A stretch of DNA of 64,000 nucleotides from NCBI RefSeq assembly GCF_030625865.1, contig NZ_DAOUQB010000011.1:1-64000 (forward strand), in the 5' to 3' direction. Both the position numbers and the translations under genes were made by a program. Below are positions 1 to 7,617 of the stretch, piece by piece. How positions within the stretch are numbered: position 1 is the first letter of the stretch; every line of letters begins with the position of its first letter. Below the pieces are notes generated by a model. That model worked only from the letters and a program-made list of their open reading frames with translations, made no database searches and was not told the origin of the DNA. The DNA is from Anaerotignum sp. (GTDB lineage Bacteria; Bacillota; Clostridia; Lachnospirales; Anaerotignaceae).

Positions 1-136
1 AGGTGGAAGATAATAAAGAAAATATGGTCAACAAGATATTTAAGAGAAGATGCAAGTGTTCTATTGACCATTAGAGAAAAAAATGGGTAAAAGGATTTTT
101 GTCGTTACGAGGAGAAATTAAAATGGAGAAATCACC

Positions 137-165
137 TTGACAATGTATCGGGTTACCGATATATT
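137..165 (+). promoter_or_regulatory. Promoter with palindromic operator for the XRE gene
   Basis: A consensus -35 TTGACA (137-142) and a TATATT -10 (160-165) are separated by exactly 17 bases. The spacer holds the inverted repeat TATCGG-GTTA-CCGATA (146-161), which runs into the -10. An operator in this position would block RNA polymerase. The XRE protein encoded 19 bases downstream is the obvious candidate repressor, but that link is inferred from position only. Confidence 0.7.
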
Positions 166-183
166 GAAGATGGGTGATATACA

Positions 184-633
184 ATGACGATAATGGAATT
201 ATTAAAAGAAAAGGGACTGTCACGATACAGCTTATCTAAGACAAGCGGTGTCCCTTGGGCAACCCTTGCAGATATTTGTTCTGGCAAAACAAGCCTTAAC
301 CGATGCAGTGCAGAGACACTTTCAGAGCTGTCTAAAGCACTGAATTTATCCATTGAAGGAATACTGAAGCTGGAACCAGAGTATTCTAAAACCGAAAAAA
401 CAGGGAAGCCGGCGGATAAAGCATATTTGGAAACAAACTTGTCTCCGCAATTAACAAAGGCGATCAAAGATTATGAGCAGGGAGAAAAAGACAAAGTTTC
501 CTACATGGATTGTCTGTGGGGAGAACTATATGGCTCTATCAATGCAGACTTTTGGTCAGACTGTCTCACAGAAGAACAAGCAAATTATTTAAGGAAAAAA
601 TATCTTTACGGAGAGGAGGAGTTGAATGATTGA
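184..633 (+). CDS. XRE-family helix-turn-helix protein, antitoxin-like
   Basis: A 149-residue protein. Residues 1-60 form a Cro/C1-type HTH (RYSLSKTSGVPWATLADICS is the recognition region), followed by an acidic C-terminal half rich in Glu, Lys and Tyr. This architecture is common in Clostridia as the first gene of toxin-antitoxin-like operons, so a role as DNA-binding antitoxin and autorepressor is likely by family. The start is an ATG just downstream of a strong promoter that carries a palindrome. The stop is preceded by GAGAGGAGGAG, and a new ATG overlaps the end of the gene at 626. That frame stops after five codons, so the expected second gene is missing. Confidence 0.75.
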   Translation: MTIMELLKEKGLSRYSLSKTSGVPWATLADICSGKTSLNRCSAETLSELSKALNLSIEGILKLEPEYSKTEKTGKPADKAYLETNLSPQLTKAIKDYEQGEKDKVSYMDCLWGELYGSINADFWSDCLTEEQANYLRKKYLYGEEELND

Positions 634-757
634 TTTGGCATAATCAGCCGTCAGTATTTTTATAGGTTAGAATGGTTTATTAAAGGCAAACAGTAGCTTA
701 ATATGAAAGGGGCATTGTCTTATCAAAAAAGGAACATTGGAGTCGGTATTGTGCGTA

Positions 758-799
758 GCAAGGGCTATCGCATAATTAAAATATGAAGATAGTCCTTGC
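758..799 (+). promoter_or_regulatory. Leader hairpin upstream of the CD3324-family gene
   Basis: Arms GCAAGGGCTATC (758-769) and GATAGTCCTTGC (788-799) pair over 12 positions with one G-U, around an AT-rich 18-base loop. There is no T-run, so it does not look like a terminator. It may be a leader structure or an operator for the gene starting at 835. Confidence 0.4.
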
Positions 800-834
800 G
801 TAATCCTATTTTCTGAATATTTAGGAGGTGCACA

Positions 835-1110
835 ATGGACTATAAAAATGCAATTTGTGTATTGCCAGACAATTTAATTACGGCAATACAGCAACATATA
901 GATGGAGAATATCTTTATATTCCACGGAAAGGTGAGAATAAAAAGGCATGGGGAGAGCTTAAAAACAGCAAACAATTATATGCCAAGCGAAATGCTGTTA
1001 TTTTCGAAGAATATAATGGTGGTATGACTGTGAAGGAGCTGTCCAACAAATATTTTTTATCTCCAAAAACTGTCTATAAGATATTGTCTAGCATGAAAAA
1101 TAACAAGTGA
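835..1110 (+). CDS. CD3324-family small regulator (Mor-like HTH)
   Basis: A 91-residue protein resembling the CD3324 family, widespread in clostridial accessory regions. The N-terminus (DYKNAICVLPDNLITAIQQ, then EYLYIPRKGENKKAWGE) carries the family signature. Residues 55-88 form a helix-turn-helix of the Mor/C type (GMTVKELSNKYFLSPKTVYK). It probably binds DNA; its targets are unknown. The start follows a good TAGGAGGTGCACA ribosome site. The gene stands alone, with an upstream leader hairpin and its own intrinsic terminator. Confidence 0.75.
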   Translation: MDYKNAICVLPDNLITAIQQHIDGEYLYIPRKGENKKAWGELKNSKQLYAKRNAVIFEEYNGGMTVKELSNKYFLSPKTVYKILSSMKNNK

Positions 1111-1120
1111 ATCATAGAAA

Positions 1121-1153
1121 GCGACATGGATTGAAAACGCATGTCGCTTTTTT
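1121..1153 (+). terminator. Intrinsic terminator after the CD3324-family gene
   Basis: Stem GCGACATG (1121-1128) pairs perfectly with CATGTCGC (1140-1147), followed by six T residues. Confidence 0.85.
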
Positions 1154-1244
1154 ATTTCTGCACTATTTTGTAGGAAGCTTTTACCAAAGCAGGGAAGTAT
1201 AATGAAACTATGATAAAAAGAAAATAATGATAAGGAGAATTACA

Positions 1245-1454
1245 ATGGAGTATACAAAAAGTCAAAAGTACAACACCCCAGAATTGATGGCCAAAATCAT
1301 GGGGCCTAACCCCTTTAAATTACAGGAAGAAATGCTTCAAAATCATGAAATTCCTGATGGTAGTAGTGTTTGCGACCTTGGAAGTGGGCAAGGGCTAACA
1401 AGCGTTATGCTGGCAAAAGATTATGGCTTTAAGGTTTACGCCGCTGATTTGAAG
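1245..1454 (+). pseudogene. SAM-dependent methyltransferase, N-terminal fragment
   Basis: The ATG at 1245 follows AAGGAGAAT and begins a class I methyltransferase. The SAM-binding motif I is clear (SVCDLGSGQGLTSVMLA, about residues 43-59), followed by the end of beta-2 (VYAADL). Homology stops there, after about 70 residues of an expected 240 or more. The frame then runs into unrelated sequence and stops at 1574. The next bases encode the C-terminus of a DNA ligase in another frame, so this looks like one side of a deletion junction. The catalytic and substrate domains are missing, so no activity is expected. Confidence 0.75.
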
Positions 1455-1885
1455 TGTCTGAAGATAAAGAGCTGGAGGGTGTTGTTGCCAAAAGAATGGA
1501 TAGTAAGTATTACTTTGATAAGCGTACGAAAGATTGGATTAAGTTTAAACGAATGGCAGATGAGGAATTTGTGATTTGTGGGTATATTCAAAAAGATAAT
1601 GGCATGAATACATTAGTGCTAGGTCAATACAGCAAAGAAAGGCTGATTTATAGAGGACATGTTACCTTAGGGGTGAAACTGGATTTTTTGCAGGACCATA
1701 AGTGCAACAGGATGGATTTTTCACCGTTTACGCTAACGCCAAGTGGAAATGAGGGTGTTGTTTGGCTTGAACCAAGCTTGGTGGGAGTTGTGGAATATAT
1801 GCCAAACACAAAAGATTCTTTGCGGCAGGCTGTATTTAAAGGGGTTAGGGATGATATTGAAGCAAAAGAATGCAAAATTAAGTAA
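1448..1885 (+). pseudogene. ATP-dependent DNA ligase (LigD-like), C-terminal fragment
   Basis: This frame is open from 1448 to 1885. It begins with LEGVVAKRMDSKYY and KDWIKFK, the late adenylation-domain motifs of ATP-dependent DNA ligases, and continues into an OB-fold domain of about 100 residues (VICGYIQKDNG, LGQYSKERLIYRGHV, PSLVGVVEYM). The active-site lysine motif and the first half of the enzyme are absent. The fragment starts at the point where the methyltransferase homology ends, in a different frame. The family is the LigD-type ligase used in non-homologous end joining, but no Ku gene is in view. It is a remnant. Confidence 0.75.
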
Positions 1886-1910
1886 ATGAAATATTATGAA
1901 TTTTGGTTGA

Positions 1911-1934
1911 GCTCCTCTTTTATGAGGAGCTTTT
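1911..1934 (+). terminator. Intrinsic terminator after the ligase remnant
   Basis: Stem GCTCCTC (1911-1917) and GAGGAGC (1924-1930), then TTTT. This is probably the original ligase-gene terminator. Confidence 0.65.
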
Positions 1935-2013
1935 AACTATTGAAAAGAAAAAAATAAAAACAATAAAACAAAAATGAGTCGGAATTATAGGTTAGGAATA
2001 TGGAGGTAGACTT

Positions 2014-2775
2014 ATGGATAGTTTTATTGCTTGGGTAGGCGGAAAGAAATTATTAAGAAAGAAAATTGTAAATAGATTTCCTGAAGAGAGCATCAAAAAA
2101 TATGTGGAAGTGTTTGGCGGCGCAGGATGGGTGTTATTCTATAAAGAAAAACACGCAGAAAAAGAGGTTTATAACGACATCAATTCTGAATTGGTGAACT
2201 TGTTTAAGAATGTAAAATATCATCCGGAAGCGGTGGCCAAAGAGTTGGAATTTACATTAAGTGCTAGGGAGATTTTTGAAAAATACAAGGCGGCGGATGT
2301 TAGCCAAATGACGGAGATCCAGCGGGCGGCTAGATATTTGTATTTGATAAAGCTTTCTTATGGTGCCACGGTGCGCTCCTTTGGGTGCAGAGCCAGAGAA
2401 TCGGTCAATTTTGATGTTTTACATAAAGTGAAAGAACGTCTTTCTGGTGTACTTATTGAAAATAAGAGCTTCAAAAAATTGATTCCTGCCCAGGATGGAC
2501 CAGGAACCCTCTTTTATTGCGATCCGCCATATCACAATACAGAAAAGTATTATGATACTGGTGAGGACATTTTCAATGAAGAAATGCACATCTTACTACG
2601 GGATACATTAAAGGGCATCAAAGGGAAATTTATTTTATCATATAACGATGATGAATTTATCAGAGAACTTTATAAGGACTTTGTTATTGAAGAGGTAGAG
2701 CGTTCGCATAATTTAAAAACGGCCATAGGTGAAGCGGGCAGTCGGTATAAAGAATTGATAATCAAGAATTTCTAA
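2014..2775 (+). CDS. Dam-type DNA adenine methylase (D12 class)
   Basis: A 253-residue N6-adenine DNA methyltransferase. The D12 signature is complete: FIAWVGGKKLLRKKI at residues 4-18 (the FxxxGGK motif), the SAM-binding motif YVEVFGGAGWVLF at about 30-42, and the catalytic DPPYHNTEKYY at about 170. The length fits phage and mobile-element Dam-like enzymes. No restriction endonuclease gene is adjacent, so it is an orphan methylase. It could protect DNA against restriction or act as an epigenetic marker; the recognition site cannot be read from sequence. It lies in the eroded accessory patch and follows the ribosome site GGAGGTAGACTT. Confidence 0.85.
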   Translation: MDSFIAWVGGKKLLRKKIVNRFPEESIKKYVEVFGGAGWVLFYKEKHAEKEVYNDINSELVNLFKNVKYHPEAVAKELEFTLSAREIFEKYKAADVSQMTEIQRAARYLYLIKLSYGATVRSFGCRARESVNFDVLHKVKERLSGVLIENKSFKKLIPAQDGPGTLFYCDPPYHNTEKYYDTGEDIFNEEMHILLRDTLKGIKGKFILSYNDDEFIRELYKDFVIEEVERSHNLKTAIGEAGSRYKELIIKNF

Positions 2776-2886
2776 TTTTTTTTAAAGTGAAAATTACATA
2801 TTACGCAATTATATTACTTAAATTGCAACCATATCTTAAAAACTGTTACTATTATTACATAATTGGTAATGAACGGAGGTAACCCG

Positions 2887-3138
2887 GTGATTAAGATATA
2901 TTTATCTACTATTCTTGGAATGGAAAGAATGACGCAGATTGAACTTGCAAGAAAGACGGGCATTCGTGCGGCTACAATAAATGCTATTTATAATGAAACG
3001 ATTGACAGAATTAATTTGGAGCATTTGAGTAAAATTTGTGAAGCACTGGATTGTCGGGTGGAAGATTTGCTCCAATACATACCCGATGAAGAATATTATG
3101 AACATAGAAGAAGGCCTCAAAAGAAAAAAGTTAAGTAA
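2887..3138 (+). CDS. Small XRE/Cro-C1 family transcriptional regulator
   Basis: An 83-residue HTH protein (residues 14-70, including MTQIELARKTGIRAATINAI and LSKICEALDCRVEDLLQY) with a basic tail ending RRRPQKKKVK. I chose the GTG at 2887 because GGAGGT lies six bases upstream; an in-frame TTG at 2863 has no such site. The protein belongs to the short Cro/C1 class common in phages, plasmids and integrative elements. Targets are unknown. Confidence 0.75.
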   Translation: MIKIYLSTILGMERMTQIELARKTGIRAATINAIYNETIDRINLEHLSKICEALDCRVEDLLQYIPDEEYYEHRRRPQKKKVK

Positions 3139-3265
3139 AAATGAAGATGAGTCTAAGGTTTTAAATAAATCCCTCTTTTGAAGTGAACCCCTTTTGTTAG
3201 ACAAAAAATCTAATCTTTCTTGTACCATTATACGAAGTTGAGAGACGATTAATGGGAGGACTATT

Positions 3266-3433
3266 ATGAATTCTATATGCTACAAAAACACAAAGACCAC
3301 CTTACCTGGATGGGTAGACGATTTACACATAAGGAATCAAATTGGATATGCTTATGAAACTGAAACTCATTTTATTCATGTGTATGGGGCAGGAAAGGGT
3401 GGAGGCATAGAGTCGGAAAAAGTTAAGTTTTGA
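3266..3433 (+). CDS. Hypothetical 55-residue protein
   Basis: A short ORF with a convincing ribosome site (GGGAGGA, five bases before ATG) and a terminator directly downstream. The protein is not hydrophobic and has no motif I recognise. It contains aromatic, His- and Thr-rich sequence (GYAYETETHFIHVYGAG) and a Gly-Lys-rich end. It may be a small accessory protein or the start of a longer gene cut by the rearrangement that truncated the neighbouring deacetylase. Confidence 0.4.
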   Translation: MNSICYKNTKTTLPGWVDDLHIRNQIGYAYETETHFIHVYGAGKGGGIESEKVKF

Positions 3434-3447
3434 AATTATTTAGATTA

Positions 3448-3490
3448 AATAACTGCCTGAGAATCCTTAAATCCCGGCAGTTATTTTTCT
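3448..3490 (+). terminator. Terminator at the accessory/core boundary
   Basis: AATAACTGCC (3448-3457) pairs with GGCAGTTATT (3476-3485), followed by TTTCTTTCT on the plus strand. It would end the transcript of the 55-residue ORF. It overlaps the last codons of the truncated deacetylase on the minus strand, placing the rearrangement junction at roughly 3486-3497. Confidence 0.65.
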
Positions 3491-4048
3491 TTCTAGTGTA
3501 TCGACGTCCCATTGAATGGGATAGTATGAGTTAGCAAAAGATGTTTCAACTACCGTGTTATTATACTCCCCAAAGGGCGGGCGAAACAAATCCATTTCAA
3601 TCCCTGTCAAATCTTTTACTGCCTTATGGCAGTCAGCCAGTTCTTTTGAAATTTGTTCTGCGGACATTTGATTCATATGAGGATGGGTAGAAGAATGGTT
3701 CCCTAAATCATGGCCTCCCTCGGCAATTTTTTTCACTTCTTCCGGGTAATCCGCTACCCAATAGCCGCAAAGGAAAAAGGTTGCCTTTACATCATTGTCG
3801 GCAAGAATTTGCAGCAACTGATCCGTATCCTCAGCGCCCCAAGCCGCATCAAAACTAATAGAAACCTGAGGTTTTTCTGTTTCCACACAGTAAATTGGAA
3901 GCTTTCTTTCTGTTTTTGCAGAAACAATGGCTGAGACCTTTGCGGCCGCAGGGGGGACAAAATAACTACAAACGCCAACACAGGCAACTGCGGCTAAAGC
4001 CACTAAAATATGTTTTTTTCTAATATGTATTGCTTTGAATAACTTCAT
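3467..4048 (-). pseudogene. Polysaccharide deacetylase (PdaB-like), C-terminally truncated
   Basis: A 193-residue NodB-fold deacetylase. An N-terminal membrane anchor or signal (HILVALAAVACVGVCSYFV) is followed by the NodB motifs SFDAAWG (metal-site motif, with the variant seen in PdaB-like proteins), HSSTHPHM (His-xxx-His) and RPPFGEYN. The chain reaches WDVDTL and then ends in ERKITAGI. Family members continue about 50 residues further with a GSIIL-HN-type motif that closes the active site. The last codons lie in a hairpin belonging to the accessory region. The start at 4048 follows GGAGGTAGCATA. Family members act on cell-wall or spore-cortex glycan; here activity is probably lost. Confidence 0.7.
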
Positions 4049-4112
4049 TATGCTACCTCCGAGCTTTTTTACCAATATATCAATTTATAAGTAAGAATAT
4101 GAAAGAAACGAC

Positions 4113-4141
4113 TTGACAATCGTAAAAAATAAGAATAATAT
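4113..4141 (+). promoter_or_regulatory. Promoter of psuK-psuG
   Basis: TTGACA (4113-4118), a 17-base spacer and TAATAT (4136-4141) give a near-consensus housekeeping promoter, 45 bases before the TTG start of psuK. Confidence 0.75.
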
Positions 4142-4185
4142 AAATATATGTTTAAAATGTAAGCACTTATAAAGAAGGTGATGAG

Positions 4186-5286
4186 TTGACACAAAGAGAG
4201 CGGGAAATATATGATATTATTCGTGCAATGCCAATGGCAGAGCAAAGCGAAATCGCCCAAAAGCTGAATATAACCCGTAGTTCTGTGGCTGTGCATATCG
4301 CAAACCTACAGAAGAAAGGGTATATTTTGGGTCGGGGCTATTTGTTGAAGGAACAGGATTATATCATTGGAATCGGTGCAGCAAATGTGGATATCCACGG
4401 GAAAAGCAAAAAAAGTATTATTTTAAGGGACAGTAACCCTGGTAATATGAATTCTTCCGCAGGTGGTGTAACAAGAAATGTTTCGGAAAATCTTGCCAGA
4501 CTTGGAGCGCCGATAAAGCTGATTACTGCCTTGGGGGATGATATTTATGCTGAGCAGATTCGAAATGAATGTACTGCCGCCGGTATTGATTTTTCCCATA
4601 GTATGGTGGTGAAAAAGCATCCTTCGTCCACCTATATTTCAATTTTGGACGAAAAGGGCGATATGTTTGTCGCTATGTCCGATATGTCTGTGTTGCAGCG
4701 GATGAACATGGATTTTTTAAAAACGAAATCGGGCATTATCAATGGAGCTAAATATATTATCTGCGATGCCGGTCTTCCGGAAGAGGTTTTAGAGGGCATT
4801 TTAGACGTTTATGGAATGCAGACCCCTGTTTTTATTGATCCTGTTTCTTGTACTTATGCTGAAAAGTTGAAGCATCTGATTGGGAAGGTTGACACACTAA
4901 AGCCTAATCGAATGGAAACAGAAGTGATAAGCGGGATTGAAATTCGTAATGATACGGATTTGGAGCGTGCAGCAGATTTGCTTTTAGAAAAAGGGTTGAA
5001 GCATATTTATATCAGCCTTGGCTCTGAGGGATGTTTTTATATGAACCGGGACGGAGTCAAAATAAAACGGGCACTTAAGCCTCTGGAACAGATGGAAAAT
5101 GCTACGGGCGGCGGAGATGCTTTCATGGCGGCGATACTATATTCAAGATTATTTGATTTTGAAGTGAATGATACGTTGGAATTTGCTTTGGCAGCAGGAG
5201 TTGCAGCCATTTCTAACAAAGCAACCATCAATCCGAATATGAGTGTAGAATTAATCGAAAAAATATTGGAGGAAAGAATACTATGA
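4186..5286 (+). CDS. psuK: Pseudouridine kinase with N-terminal winged helix (PfkB family)
   Basis: A 366-residue protein. Residues 1-55 form a winged helix (IAQKLNITRSSVAVHIANLQ). Residues 64-355 are a PfkB/ribokinase sugar-kinase domain with the substrate-side NSSAGGVTRNVSENLARLG motif and the catalytic GGGDAF near residue 307. Together with psuG this fits pseudouridine kinase, which phosphorylates pseudouridine to pseudouridine 5'-phosphate. The start is TTG with AAGGTGATG upstream, just after a strong promoter. The stop overlaps the psuG start (ATGA). The fused DNA-binding domain suggests the kinase also senses substrate and regulates transcription, as in similarly fused kinases; this is inference. 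No pseudouridine transporter is adjacent. Confidence 0.85.
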   Translation: MTQREREIYDIIRAMPMAEQSEIAQKLNITRSSVAVHIANLQKKGYILGRGYLLKEQDYIIGIGAANVDIHGKSKKSIILRDSNPGNMNSSAGGVTRNVSENLARLGAPIKLITALGDDIYAEQIRNECTAAGIDFSHSMVVKKHPSSTYISILDEKGDMFVAMSDMSVLQRMNMDFLKTKSGIINGAKYIICDAGLPEEVLEGILDVYGMQTPVFIDPVSCTYAEKLKHLIGKVDTLKPNRMETEVISGIEIRNDTDLERAADLLLEKGLKHIYISLGSEGCFYMNRDGVKIKRALKPLEQMENATGGGDAFMAAILYSRLFDFEVNDTLEFALAAGVAAISNKATINPNMSVELIEKILEERIL

Positions 5287-6203
5287 ATTTAAAAAAATAT
5301 TTAACCATTACTCCTGAAATTCAAGAAGCAATTGATCTTAAGAAACCTGTTGTTGCGTTGGAAAGCACTATTTTAAGTCATGGTATGCCTTATCCTGAAA
5401 ATGTTGCATTTGCTCATAAGGTAGAGGAAATTGTACGCAAAGAGGGTGCGATACCAGCCACAACTGCAATTATTAATGGAAAACTGAAGGTTGGACTTAC
5501 CGCCGAAGAGCTTGAGATTATGTGTAAAGGAGAAAACGTGGGGAAGGTTAGTCGTCGTGATGTTGCAGTATATTTGGCAACAGGAAGAGTGGGAGCTACT
5601 ACAGTTGCTACTACAATGATGATTGCAGCCATGGCAGGTATCCGTATTTTTGCTACAGGGGGGATTGGCGGTGTGCATAGAGGTGCAACGGAAACTATGG
5701 ATATTAGCGCGGATTTGCAGGAATTGGCACATACACCGGTAGCGGTGATTGGCGCAGGGGCCAAATCTTTGTTGGATATCGGCCTTACCTTGGAATATTT
5801 GGAGACTATGGGAGTACCTGTAATTGGTGTAGACACTGACGATTTTCCTGCTTTTTATTGCAGAAAAAGCGGTTACAAAGTAGACTTTAATGCAAAAGAT
5901 GAAAAGCTTATTGCCAAGATTTTAAAAACAAAATGGGATTTAAATATTGAAGGCGGTGCATTGATTGCAAATCCTATTCCAGCAGAATATGAGTTGGATT
6001 TTGATGAAATGGAAAGCGTAATCAACCGTGCTTTGGAGTTGGCAAAAGAACAAGGTATTCGAGGTAAGGATACCACACCTTTCTTATTAAGGCATATTAA
6101 AGATATGACAGAAGGGGTATCTTTTGCGTCAAATTTGCAGTTGGCCTACAATAACGCAAAAGTTGCTTCAAAAATTGCCGTAGAACTTGCAAGGTTGGAT
6201 TAA
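5283..6203 (+). CDS. psuG: Pseudouridine-5'-phosphate glycosidase
   Basis: A 306-residue enzyme, the normal length. It reversibly splits pseudouridine 5'-phosphate into uracil and ribose 5-phosphate. The family motifs are plain: VALESTILSHGMPYPENV near residue 22, RDVAVYLATGRVGATTVATT near 95-115, FATGGIGGVHRGA near 122-134 and GVDTDDFPAFYCRKSG near 182. The active-site Glu and Lys regions look intact. It is translationally coupled to psuK through a 4-base overlap and followed by a terminator. The pair recycles the modified nucleoside from RNA turnover. Confidence 0.93.
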   Translation: MNLKKYLTITPEIQEAIDLKKPVVALESTILSHGMPYPENVAFAHKVEEIVRKEGAIPATTAIINGKLKVGLTAEELEIMCKGENVGKVSRRDVAVYLATGRVGATTVATTMMIAAMAGIRIFATGGIGGVHRGATETMDISADLQELAHTPVAVIGAGAKSLLDIGLTLEYLETMGVPVIGVDTDDFPAFYCRKSGYKVDFNAKDEKLIAKILKTKWDLNIEGGALIANPIPAEYELDFDEMESVINRALELAKEQGIRGKDTTPFLLRHIKDMTEGVSFASNLQLAYNNAKVASKIAVELARLD

Positions 6204-6233
6204 TAGCCTTGAAAAAAGGATTATAAATAAAGG

Positions 6234-6282
6234 AAATGCCCCATTGCCTAACATGAAATTTGTCTGGAAATGGGCATTTTTT
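6234..6282 (+). terminator. Terminator after psuG
   Basis: AAATGCCCCATT pairs with AATGGGCATTT around a long loop with one bulge, followed by TTTTATT. Confidence 0.7.
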
Positions 6283-6450
6283 ATTCGGAGAAGACGGTTA
6301 TATGAATTTAATGAGCCATTTTTTTATAAAGAGGAGGTTTTTTTGTAAAAAGCCTGTTTGTTGTGATACCAATAAACTTCGACTTGCTTTTTTGTACGAG
6401 ATTATATAAAATGCAAGAAAGAGCGGTGGTTCTTCGAAAGGAGTGAAGTT

Positions 6451-7605
6451 ATGGAACAGGGCGTATTTCAAATTGGGCCCATTCGTCCCCCCAGTGAGGC
6501 AAACAGCTTATTGCTTCGGGTAACGGAAAATTGTCCTTGGAATAAATGCAAATTTTGTATGCTTTATAAGAAAAATGATTTTCATACCAGATCAGTGGCT
6601 GATGTAAAAAAAGATATTGATGTTATGGCAGAATATCGAGATAGAATTCTCGCCCATGAACATAATGGTGAGTATGACATGGAGGCAATTCAACAGGAAT
6701 ACCTGTTGTTGCCCAGTGATGAGGCAAAAATCTGCTATCAAATGGTTTTTACATGGATGACAGAAGGGGATAAACAGGCAATTTTTTTACAGGATGCAAA
6801 CACCATGGTTTTGCGCCCTGACTGGTTGATAGAAATTGTGAGCTATGTAAGGGAACGCTTGCCGGAAATTCAAAGGATTACCTCCTATGGCAGGGCAAAT
6901 ACCTTGGCTCGTATTTCTCCGGAGGATTTCAAGAACTTGCGGGCGGCGGGGTTGGATCGTATTCATTCCGGCTATGAATCCGGATCAGATCAGGTTTTGA
7001 CTATGATTTCAAAGGGGGCAACCCAGGAAGATGAAATCATTGGCGGTAAAAAAGTAAAAGAGGCGGGAATTGAGCTTTCCATTTATTTTATGCCGGGGGT
7101 AGGCGGTAAAAGCTTATCTAATGAAAATGCAATGGAAACGGCAAAGGTAATCAATGAAGTGAATCCGGATTTTGTACGCTTGCGTACCTTCGTGTTAAGA
7201 ACAGGATCCTTGATGGAGGAACTTCGGGATTCGGGTATGTATAAGGAACAAAGGGATATAGAAAAGCTTCTGGAAATTAGAAAGATGCTTGCCCATATTG
7301 ATCCAAAGAAGGCTCACGGTAAAATAGCCAGTGATCACATCATTAACCTTTTGCAGGAGGTAACGGGATATATGGATCAGGATTTGCCTTGGATGCTGGA
7401 ATATATTGATTCTTTCTTTGCCCTTCCGGAGTTGGAGCAAAAGAAATATCAGCTGGCAAGGCGAATGGGGTTTCCATTGGATTGGAAGTATTTATACCGA
7501 CTACAACCGTCAGATCAGTCACGGATAGAGGAGATGTCGAAAAATATTGTTGATGATAAGGAGTGGGAGGCCTTGCTCCATCGTTTTACCGACAGATATA
7601 TTTAA
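6451..7605 (+). CDS. Radical SAM protein of unknown substrate
   Basis: A 384-residue radical SAM enzyme. The cluster motif is ENCPWNKCKFC (Cys28, Cys33, Cys36), a CX4CX2C spacing instead of the usual CX3CX2C. The only other cysteine is in AKICYQMVF, so there is no SPASM or other Cys-rich auxiliary-cluster domain. Later motifs include DRIHSGYESGSDQVL and IYFMPGVGGKS, typical of the TIM-barrel core. It probably cleaves SAM reductively; the substrate is unknown. AAGGAG lies nine bases before the ATG. A 60-residue Cys-rich membrane protein follows after 12 bases, in one operon. Confidence 0.85.
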   Translation: MEQGVFQIGPIRPPSEANSLLLRVTENCPWNKCKFCMLYKKNDFHTRSVADVKKDIDVMAEYRDRILAHEHNGEYDMEAIQQEYLLLPSDEAKICYQMVFTWMTEGDKQAIFLQDANTMVLRPDWLIEIVSYVRERLPEIQRITSYGRANTLARISPEDFKNLRAAGLDRIHSGYESGSDQVLTMISKGATQEDEIIGGKKVKEAGIELSIYFMPGVGGKSLSNENAMETAKVINEVNPDFVRLRTFVLRTGSLMEELRDSGMYKEQRDIEKLLEIRKMLAHIDPKKAHGKIASDHIINLLQEVTGYMDQDLPWMLEYIDSFFALPELEQKKYQLARRMGFPLDWKYLYRLQPSDQSRIEEMSKNIVDDKEWEALLHRFTDRYI

Positions 7606-7617
7606 GGAGATGAAGAG

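Noticed and set aside
1-90. Open frames at the left edge that could be C-terminal tails
   Set aside because: Frames 1 and 3 are both open for 23-29 codons with no recognisable motif, and the upstream part is outside the window.
5414-5836. Long antisense frames over psuG
   Set aside because: They mirror codon bias of psuG and lack ribosome sites and family motifs.
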